From an uncultured Eubacteriales bacterium (lineage in GTDB: Bacteria > Bacillota > Clostridia > Christensenellales > Aristaeellaceae), in contig URUF01000058.1 of assembly GCA_900550955.1 (NCBI GenBank), positions 1 to 11,981 of the forward strand: a stretch of DNA of 11,981 nt. The letters run 5' to 3'. Of the stretch, positions 6,626-11,981 are shown piece by piece; position 1 is the stretch's first letter, and each line of letters starts with the position of its first letter. Under the pieces are notes generated by a model, which searched no databases, had not been told where the DNA came from, and worked only from the letters and a program-made list of their open reading frames with translations. The translations under genes were made by a program, and so were the position numbers.

Positions 6626-7287
6626 ACATGGGGGAAGTGATCTCGATTATCGGCCGCAGCGGCTCGGGCAAAAGCACCCTGCTGCGCTGCATCAATGGTC
6701 TGGAGGGGTACCAGGAGGGGAGCATCAAGCTCGGGGGCATGACCATCACCGACCGCGATTCCCAGGCCCGGGAGATCAGCCGCTCCATCGGCATGGTGTT
6801 CCAGAACTTCAATCTCTTTCCGCACATGACGGCGCTGGAGAACGTCATGCTGGCCCCGCGGCGGGTGCTGAAGAAGTCCCAGGCCGAATGTCGCGAGCTG
6901 GCGCAGCGGATGCTGGAGAAGGTCGGTCTTGGCGATCGTCTGGATTACTATCCGGCCAACCTCTCCGGCGGCCAGCAGCAGCGCGTAGCCATCGCCCGGG
7001 CGCTGGCGATGTCGCCAAAAGTTTTACTTTGTGACGAAATTACCTCGGCGCTCGACCCGGAACTGGTGGGCGAAGTGCTGAAGGTGCTGGAGCAGCTGGC
7101 GGCGGAGGGCATGACGCTGATTCTCGTGACCCATGAAATGAATTTTGCCCGCGAAGTGGGCGACCGCGTCGTGTTTATGCATCAGGGACGCGTCTGGGAG
7201 CAGGGCGACAGCAAAACGCTGTTCGCCAACCCGCAGACCAGCGAACTGAAGCAGTTTATTTCCTCCGTGCGCGGCCTCAATCAATAA
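6616..7287 (+). CDS. Amino-acid-type ABC transporter ATP-binding subunit, 5' end missing
   Basis: About 223 residues remain of a HisP/GlnQ-type ATPase that is normally about 245-255 long. The visible sequence starts at LDIDMGEVISIIG. It keeps the Walker A motif GRSGSGKST, Q-loop FQNFNLFPHM, signature LSGGQQQRVAIARAL, Walker B VLLCDEITSALDPE and H-loop VTHEM. It lacks the initial strand and aromatic A-loop, which lie before the junction. The reading frame is open through the join, but its true start is outside this window. It is followed 10 nt later by hpxJ, with AAGGA overlapping its stop codon. In Klebsiella the allantoate cluster hpxFGHIJK carries transporter genes before hpxJ, so this is probably the ATPase of that uptake system; the substrate (allantoate or a related ureide) is inferred from position only. 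Confidence 0.88.
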   Translation: MDIDMGEVISIIGRSGSGKSTLLRCINGLEGYQEGSIKLGGMTITDRDSQAREISRSIGMVFQNFNLFPHMTALENVMLAPRRVLKKSQAECRELAQRMLEKVGLGDRLDYYPANLSGGQQQRVAIARALAMSPKVLLCDEITSALDPELVGEVLKVLEQLAAEGMTLILVTHEMNFAREVGDRVVFMHQGRVWEQGDSKTLFANPQTSELKQFISSVRGLNQ

Positions 7288-7297
7288 GGACTTAAAG

Positions 7298-8539
7298 ATG
7301 GATATCACTCAGTTTCCGCAACTCAATCCGCCGTCGCGCCTGCTGATGGGGCCCGGCCCGATTAACGCCGACCCGCGCGTGCTGCGCGCCATGTCGAGCC
7401 AGCTGATCGGCCAGTACGACCCGGCGATGACCCACTATATGAACGAAGTGATGGCGCTGTACCGCGGCGTATTTCGTACCGAAAACCGCTGGACGATGCT
7501 GGTGGACGGAACCTCAAGGGCCGGGATTGAGGCGATCCTGGTTTCGGCTATTCGGCCGGGGGACAAGGTGCTGGTGCCGGTGTTTGGCCGCTTCGGCCAT
7601 CTGCTGTGCGAAATCGCCCGCCGCTGCCGGGCGGAAGTGCACACCATTGAAGTACCCTGGGGTGAGGTGTTTACCCCGGACCAGGTGGAGGATGCCATCA
7701 AACGTATTCGTCCGCGCCTGCTGCTGACGGTGCAGGGCGACACCTCTACCACGATGCTGCAGCCGCTGGCGGATCTGGGGGATATCTGCCGCCGCTATGA
7801 CGTACTGTTTTACACCGACGCCACCGCTTCGCTGGGCGGTAACCCGCTGGAAACCGACGCCTGGGGGCTGGATGCGGTCTCGGCCGGGATGCAGAAGTGC
7901 CTCGGCGGCCCGTCCGGCACCTCGCCGATTACCCTCAGCGCGCGCATGGAAGAGGCGATTCGCCGCCGTAAATGCGTGGAAGAGGGGATTCGCACCGATG
8001 CCCACCGCGACGGCGACGAGGAGATGATCTACTCCAACTATTTCGATCTCGGCATGGTGATGGACTACTGGGGGCCGGAGCGCCTTAACCATCATACCGA
8101 GGCCACCACCGCGCTGTTCGGCGCCCGCGAATGCGCACGGCTGATCCTCCAGGAGGGGCTGGATAACGGCATTGCCCGCCATAAGCTGCACGGCGACGCG
8201 CTGGTCAAAGGCATTCAGGCGATGGGGCTGGAGACCTTCGGCGACCTGAAACATAAGATGAACAACGTGCTTGGCGTCGTTATCCCGCAGGGTATCAACG
8301 GCGACCAGGCGCGCAAGCTGATGCTGGAAGATTTCGGTATTGAAATCGGTACCTCGTTCGGCCCGCTGCACGGCAAAGTGTGGCGGATCGGCACCATGGG
8401 CTACAACGCGCGTAAAGACTGCGTGATGACCACGCTCAGCGCGCTGGAGTCGGTGCTGAACTATCTCAAATTCCCCACCACTCAGGGCGCGGCGATGCAG
8501 GCCGCGTGGGATCACTATCGCAGCGAGAGCGCCCAATGA
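7298..8539 (+). CDS. hpxJ: Ureidoglycine-glyoxylate-type aminotransferase (PucG-like, PLP-dependent class V)
   Basis: The product is 413 residues, full length for the family. It is a fold-type I class V aminotransferase: LLMGPGPINADPRVLRAMS at the N-terminus, the cofactor phosphate-binding loop DGTSRAG (70-76), Asp174 in YTDATAS for the pyridine nitrogen, Lys200 in SAGMQKCLGGPSG as the likely Schiff-base lysine, and Arg363 in VWRIGTMG for substrate carboxylate. It resembles Bacillus PucG, which transfers the amino group of (S)-ureidoglycine to glyoxylate, giving oxalurate and glycine in purine breakdown. ATG follows AAGGA at 7 nt. It overlaps hpxK by ATGA, so the two are probably translationally coupled. 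The enzyme class is certain; the precise substrate follows from similarity and the neighbouring allantoate amidohydrolase. The gene name is from memory of the Klebsiella hpx cluster. Confidence 0.9.
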   Translation: MDITQFPQLNPPSRLLMGPGPINADPRVLRAMSSQLIGQYDPAMTHYMNEVMALYRGVFRTENRWTMLVDGTSRAGIEAILVSAIRPGDKVLVPVFGRFGHLLCEIARRCRAEVHTIEVPWGEVFTPDQVEDAIKRIRPRLLLTVQGDTSTTMLQPLADLGDICRRYDVLFYTDATASLGGNPLETDAWGLDAVSAGMQKCLGGPSGTSPITLSARMEEAIRRRKCVEEGIRTDAHRDGDEEMIYSNYFDLGMVMDYWGPERLNHHTEATTALFGARECARLILQEGLDNGIARHKLHGDALVKGIQAMGLETFGDLKHKMNNVLGVVIPQGINGDQARKLMLEDFGIEIGTSFGPLHGKVWRIGTMGYNARKDCVMTTLSALESVLNYLKFPTTQGAAMQAAWDHYRSESAQ

Positions 8540-9798
8540 GTCCAGCACAACGCCAGCAGGCGGAAATGCAGCAGGCCGCGGCGCGGGTGATGGCCCGCGC
8601 CGATGAGCTGGCCGCGATCAGCGAAACGCCGGATGCCCTGACCCGGGTTTATCTCTCCCCACAGCATCTCGAGGCCAACCAGCGGGCGGCGCGGTGGATG
8701 ACCCAGGCCGGAATGACCGTCTGGCAGGACAGCGTCGGCAATATTTGCGGCCGCTACGAGGGAGAGCAGGAGGGAGCGCCCGCCATCCTGCTGGGGTCGC
8801 ACCTTGATACGGTGCGCAACGCCGGGCGCTACGACGGGATGCTCGGCGTCCTGGCGGCGATCGAAGTGGTGCACGGTCTGCATCAACAGGGGCGGAGGCT
8901 GAAACAGGCCATCGAGATTGTCGGCTTTTGCGATGAAGAGGGGACGCGCTTTGGTATTACGCTGCTCGGCAGCCGCGGGATAACCGGTACCTGGCCCGAG
9001 AGCTGGCTGGCGCAGACCGATGCCGACGGCGTCAGCGTGGCGCAGGCGATGGTGCTGGCGGGGCTGGATCCGGCGCGCATTCATCTTGCCGCCCGCCGCC
9101 CGGAGGAGATTGCCGCCTACCTGGAACTGCATATCGAGCAGGGGCCGTGCCTCGAGCAGGAAGGGCTGGCGCTGGGGGTGGTCGAGGCGATCAACGGCGC
9201 GCGTCGCCTGAACTGCCGCTTTACCGGCGAGGCGGGACACGCCGGGACCGTGCCGATGAGTCATCGCAAAGATGCGCTGGCCGCCGCCGCCGAGTGGATG
9301 GTGCGGGTAGAGACCCTGACCCGCGAGCAGGGCGGAAACCGGGTCGCCACGGTGGGTACGCTGCGCTGCGCGCCCGGCGCGGTTAACGTGATACCCGGCG
9401 ACGTTATGCTGACCCTGGATATTCGCGGGCCGCACGACCAGCCGCTGGATGCGCTACTGGATACGCTGCTGAATGAGGCGCAGGCCATTGCTTCTCGTCG
9501 CCAGCTGCGGTTCAGCGCCGAAGAGTTTTACCGTATTGCCGCCACCGCCTGCGATAGCGGATTGCAGCAGGTATTGAGCGAGGCGGTGCAGGCGGTGCAG
9601 GGGCGTTCGTTGACGCTGCCGAGCGGCGCCGGGCATGATGCCATCGCCATGGCCGAACGCTGGCCGTCAGCGATGCTATTTGTGCGCTGCAAAGGCGGCA
9701 TCAGTCATCATCCCGCCGAGTCGGTCACCGCCGACGATGTGGCGCTGGCGATAGCGGCCTATTCGCGCGCGGTGTCGGCGCTGGATGCCGGGAAGTAG
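8536..9798 (+). CDS. hpxK: Allantoate amidohydrolase (M20 family metalloenzyme)
   Basis: The product is 420 residues, normal for AllC/HpxK/UraE-type Zn/Mn amidohydrolases. Metal-site motifs are in the expected order: GSHLDTV (His89), GRYDGMLG (Asp100), FCDEEGTRF (Glu134/Glu135), LHIEQGP (His199) and GISHHPAES (His391). The dimerisation lid contains AGHAGTVPMSHRKDAL. The enzyme hydrolyses allantoate to ureidoglycine, ammonia and CO2 in the cytoplasm, supplying the substrate of the aminotransferase just upstream. Related N-carbamoyl amino acid hydrolases share these motifs, but the neighbour argues for allantoate. The start ATG overlaps the hpxJ stop (ATGA); an earlier in-frame codon at 8506 lies inside hpxJ and is not needed. 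It is the last gene of the transcript. Confidence 0.92.
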   Translation: MSPAQRQQAEMQQAAARVMARADELAAISETPDALTRVYLSPQHLEANQRAARWMTQAGMTVWQDSVGNICGRYEGEQEGAPAILLGSHLDTVRNAGRYDGMLGVLAAIEVVHGLHQQGRRLKQAIEIVGFCDEEGTRFGITLLGSRGITGTWPESWLAQTDADGVSVAQAMVLAGLDPARIHLAARRPEEIAAYLELHIEQGPCLEQEGLALGVVEAINGARRLNCRFTGEAGHAGTVPMSHRKDALAAAAEWMVRVETLTREQGGNRVATVGTLRCAPGAVNVIPGDVMLTLDIRGPHDQPLDALLDTLLNEAQAIASRRQLRFSAEEFYRIAATACDSGLQQVLSEAVQAVQGRSLTLPSGAGHDAIAMAERWPSAMLFVRCKGGISHHPAESVTADDVALAIAAYSRAVSALDAGK

Positions 9799-9838
9799 CG
9801 GCTATCGTTTCGCTTCTGGTAAACCGGGCATAGCGCAA

Positions 9839-9865
9839 CCCCCACCACGGTGGGGGCCTGTTTTA
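9839..9865 (+). terminator. Rho-independent terminator of the hpx operon
   Basis: CCCCCAC (9839-9845) pairs with GTGGGGG (9850-9856) around a CACG loop and is followed by CCTGTTTTA. It lies 40 nt after the hpxK stop. Its T tract reaches the stop codon of the convergent pectate lyase gene (9863-9865), so on the minus strand it may also act for the lyase, though that exit has no clear T run. Confidence 0.85.
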
Positions 9866-11572
9866 TCTTTTGCCGTTCGGTTTAAGCTGTTCGCCGGGTC
9901 TGAGCCTGAACAGCTCGTCATCTCGGGTGGAGTAGCGAACCGTCCCGTCAGCCAGCCGATAAGCACCCTCGGTGAATCCCGCGCCGTTCAGGAACGGCGC
10001 CACCGCGTCCGGCGTGTTGCGGAAGGCGGCTTCCAGGGCGAGAAGCGCATAGGGGGCAATACTATCGATACTGGCATATTCGGCCTCAGGATCATCGACA
10101 AAAAAGCCGTTGAGGCGCTGCTTGTTGATGATGTTTGCGCCGATGCGATCCGCCAGCGTCAAATAGTCCTGCTGCCCGGTGGCCTGCCACAGGTCGATAA
10201 GCGCGAAAATCGCATACGGCTGATGATTCTCCGTTTGGCTATTCAGCCTGCGGTTTGCGCCGCCGGGTTCACCGATATCGCCTAAACCCTGGCCTTTCGC
10301 GATGCCGCGGGCGACTTTCCAGATGGCACGATCCGGTTCAAGCGTCCAGGCGCGGGCGTAGGAGAGAAGAAATTCATTTCCCGCCGGATAGGCTTTGAGC
10401 ACCGTGCCTTTTTTCCCATAATAGCCATCGCGTTTTAACGCATAGCCGGAGAGATCCGTGCCGTTGGCCAGCATCGGGCGGAAGGTATTGTTCTGCTCAT
10501 CGTAAGCGTAGGTCGCGAAGGCTTTGAGGCCATCAAGGGTCCATTTTTTGAGATCGTCACCGTCTTTGCCGAGCGATTTTGCCAGGGCAAGCTGCATCAG
10601 CGCATTTTCTGAGTAGAGCGTGCTGGTCCGGCCCTTCAGCAGCATATTGCCCTCCAGCGCGTCCGGGCCCAGTTCGGGGCCAAACTGCCGCTGCGCGCGG
10701 TCGCCGTATTTCGAATGCGTGTCGCTGTCATCGGTGGTGTCGGCGCGTTTTAGCGGTTGGGTAAACTGGTAGACGCCCAGCCCGGTCTTCTTATCTCGCG
10801 GCAGAACGTACTGTTCGGCCAGACGCTTCGCCCACGTCAGCGCGCCAGCGTCACCATCGTATTGATAGAGCAGCGATGCGGAGTAGATAAGGTCGTTGCC
10901 GGCATTGAGAAAGCTCAGGCCCTTGGTGGCGAAAAAGGGCGGCTGTTGGACAAAATCACTTTGCCAGAGCGCGCCCATCGCTTTGCCGTACTCCCCGTGA
11001 CGGCTGGTTTCCAGCGTTTTCCAGTCGTAAACATGGGCGTTCCAGAAAGCCTTGATAAAGCGCGCGGTGGCCTTGTCATCGACGGCAAACATCATGTCGT
11101 AATAGGGATACGCGTTCTTAAGTTCATGGACCATCTCCTTTTCGCTCGGGCCTTGAGGCTGCAGCGTTTTCAAATCAACAAAGCGATGGCCTCCCCACAG
11201 CAGTAGCCCGCTGGCGTCCTGATAGTGGTCAAAGTAGTAGCGAATATTCTCCGCGACCCGCTGCTTATACTTTGCTTCGCCGGTCAGGTTGCTTAACCCT
11301 ACCAGCACCCGCATCAAATTTTGCTGGGCCGAGAAGTTCGACAGCACGGTCACTTTACCGTCCGGAAAGACCCATTCCATTTGCTTGCCGGTGCGAGGAT
11401 CCACGCCATTGGCCAGCAGGGGAGAGTGATGGCCGTACCGATCTCCCGCTTTATCCAGCACGACGTCAGCGAACTGCTTTACGCTGCTCAGGCGCGCGTT
11501 CTCCTGGGCGCCAGCACTCAGTGAGAAGAGACTCAGAGCGCCCAATGCCAGGGCGATTTTTGCAATCTTCAT
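9863..11572 (-). CDS. Periplasmic pectate lyase, polysaccharide lyase family 2
   Basis: The product is 569 residues, typical of PL2. A signal peptide (MKIAKIALALGALSLFSLSA, cut near AGA before QEN) sends it to the periplasm. Motifs seen are WGGHRFVDL with His129, MVHELKNAYPYYD with Glu150, and ETSRHGEYG with Arg191 and His192. In the Yersinia PL2A enzyme, as I recall, the metal ligands are His109, Glu130 and His172 and the base is Arg171; all four are present here at a constant offset of 20. The enzyme cleaves polygalacturonate or oligogalacturonides by beta-elimination using a transition metal. It lies downstream of kdgM on the same strand, so the porin would admit oligomers for this enzyme. 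AGAGG lies 6 nt before the ATG. Similar genes in Yersinia and Klebsiella have been called pelP; I am not sure of the symbol. A cytoplasmic PelW-type role is excluded by the signal peptide. Confidence 0.9.
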   Translation of the reverse strand: MKIAKIALALGALSLFSLSAGAQENARLSSVKQFADVVLDKAGDRYGHHSPLLANGVDPRTGKQMEWVFPDGKVTVLSNFSAQQNLMRVLVGLSNLTGEAKYKQRVAENIRYYFDHYQDASGLLLWGGHRFVDLKTLQPQGPSEKEMVHELKNAYPYYDMMFAVDDKATARFIKAFWNAHVYDWKTLETSRHGEYGKAMGALWQSDFVQQPPFFATKGLSFLNAGNDLIYSASLLYQYDGDAGALTWAKRLAEQYVLPRDKKTGLGVYQFTQPLKRADTTDDSDTHSKYGDRAQRQFGPELGPDALEGNMLLKGRTSTLYSENALMQLALAKSLGKDGDDLKKWTLDGLKAFATYAYDEQNNTFRPMLANGTDLSGYALKRDGYYGKKGTVLKAYPAGNEFLLSYARAWTLEPDRAIWKVARGIAKGQGLGDIGEPGGANRRLNSQTENHQPYAIFALIDLWQATGQQDYLTLADRIGANIINKQRLNGFFVDDPEAEYASIDSIAPYALLALEAAFRNTPDAVAPFLNGAGFTEGAYRLADGTVRYSTRDDELFRLRPGEQLKPNGKR

Positions 11573-11589
11573 TATTATCCTCTTAATGA

Positions 11590-11617
11590 AAATAAGGGTT
11601 TAATAAAACCCTTATTT
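11590..11617 (-). promoter_or_regulatory. AT-rich hairpin between kdgM and the pectate lyase gene
   Basis: A perfect 12-bp inverted repeat (AAATAAGGGTTT at 11590-11601 with AAACCCTTATTT at 11606-11617) encloses an AATA loop. It lies in the 68-nt gap between the two minus-strand genes, 24 nt after the kdgM stop and just before the lyase ribosome-binding site. It may be a partial terminator or an mRNA-protecting stem that makes kdgM more abundant than the lyase. Confidence 0.6.
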
Positions 11618-11640
11618 ATTATCTGGCTGACAGGAAGTTA

Positions 11641-11981
11641 TCAGAAGGAGTATTTCACACCAACGCGATAACGCGTTTGGCGTTCATCGGTGGTTTTACT
11701 GCCGGAAACGTTGCCGATGGCCATATAAGGAGACCAGTTTTTATCAAATTTATAGGTTAGCTTAAAATCATGGGTCCAGTCATAGCTTTCGTTATCCGCT
11801 AAAATAACCCCCGCGGAGTTGGCTTTTTTATAGTCCAGTTCATAATCGAGCTGATAATCTTTAAGGAATTTCCAGGAAAGAACGCTGGTCAGATTATAGC
11901 CGTTCTCCGAGGTGTCTTTAGACGTGCCGATATTGCCTGAATTGCGCTTGTAGTAAGGTCGGTAGCGCAATGAGGCGCTGA
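11641..11981 (-). CDS. kdgM: KdgM-type oligogalacturonate-specific outer-membrane porin, C-terminal part
   Basis: About 113 C-terminal residues are visible; the frame stays open to the window edge, so the start lies beyond it. The sequence shows alternating polar and aromatic residues of a small beta-barrel, such as SLRYRPYYKRNSG, YQLDYELDYKKAN and YDWTHDFKLTYKFDKNW. It ends TRYRVGVKYSF, with the terminal Phe needed for outer-membrane barrel assembly. KdgM channels in Dickeya let pectin-derived acidic oligosaccharides cross the outer membrane; the many Arg and Lys residues suit anionic substrates. The next gene on the strand encodes a periplasmic pectate lyase, which supports the call. The paralogue NanC (sialic acid) is the main alternative. 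An internal TTG near 11970 is not a real start. Confidence 0.82.
   Translation of the reverse strand, partial: SASLRYRPYYKRNSGNIGTSKDTSENGYNLTSVLSWKFLKDYQLDYELDYKKANSAGVILADNESYDWTHDFKLTYKFDKNWSPYMAIGNVSGSKTTDERQTRYRVGVKYSF

Noticed and set aside
6238..7287. A single open frame encoding three membrane helices fused to an ABC ATPase, which would look like a new membrane-anchored ATPase.
   Set aside because: The membrane part is the start of an LTA-synthase-like protein and the ATPase lacks its own N-terminus. The join coincides with a change of source organism, and an open frame arises by chance about one time in three.
7514..9435. Long minus-strand open frames opposite hpxJ and hpxK.
   Set aside because: They are typical antisense shadows of GC-rich coding sequence; the plus-strand proteins have complete catalytic motifs and coupled starts.
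11580..11620. A possible KdgR operator upstream of the pectate lyase gene (AATGAAA followed by TTTAATA).
   Set aside because: The centre spacing does not match the KdgR consensus as I recall it, and the region is better explained as a perfect hairpin. Any KdgR site is more likely upstream of kdgM, outside the window.

Overview
The window reads as two unrelated genomes joined at about position 6615. The left part (1 to about 6615) looks like a high-GC, probably spore-forming member of the Clostridia. It has GTG and TTG starts behind strong Shine-Dalgarno sites, a YhcN/YlaJ-type lipoprotein, a PrsA-type foldase, a YkuD-type L,D-transpeptidase and the start of a lipoteichoic-acid-synthase-like protein. 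The right part (about 6615 to 11981) looks like Enterobacteriaceae, most like Klebsiella/Raoultella. It carries the end of an allantoate/purine operon (ABC ATPase, hpxJ, hpxK), then a periplasmic family 2 pectate lyase and a KdgM-type porin. Species names are inferred from protein families and gene order only; no search was run.

Left part. A perfect consensus sigma-A promoter (164-192) drives a secreted phosphodiester-glycosidase-domain protein (222-1103) and, 11 nt downstream, a divergent Lgt-like membrane protein (1115-2002). Two minus-strand genes follow: a secreted leucine-rich-repeat protein (2059-2946) and a small L,D-transpeptidase (3117-3572). A secreted PrsA-like PpiC foldase (3765-5321) is divergent from these. 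A strong hairpin (5350-5387) separates the foldase from a convergent sporulation-type lipoprotein (5410-5994). Divergent from the lipoprotein is the N-terminal membrane region of an LTA-synthase-like protein (from 6238). The theme is envelope and cell-surface biogenesis, but no single pathway links all the genes.

Junction. The LTA-synthase-like reading frame runs without a stop into the body of an amino-acid-type ABC ATPase. Both proteins are truncated at the same point: the first lacks its catalytic domain, the second its first 25 or so residues. A chimeric contig or joined sequence is the simplest explanation. The in-frame fusion should not be read as a new protein.

Right part. The ABC ATPase, the ureidoglycine/glyoxylate-type aminotransferase (hpxJ) and allantoate amidohydrolase (hpxK) are tightly packed and should form one transcript, ended by a terminator at 9839-9865. 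Together they would import a substrate and turn allantoate and ureidoglycine into usable nitrogen. On the opposite strand, kdgM (cut by the window end) and the pectate lyase form a pectin-oligomer uptake and cleavage pair, with an AT-rich hairpin between them.

I did not find convincing evidence for a new biological system. The most important observation is the chimeric join. Smaller points of interest are the degenerate Lgt-like protein, the repeat insertion in the foldase domain, and the kdgM-lyase intercistronic hairpin.
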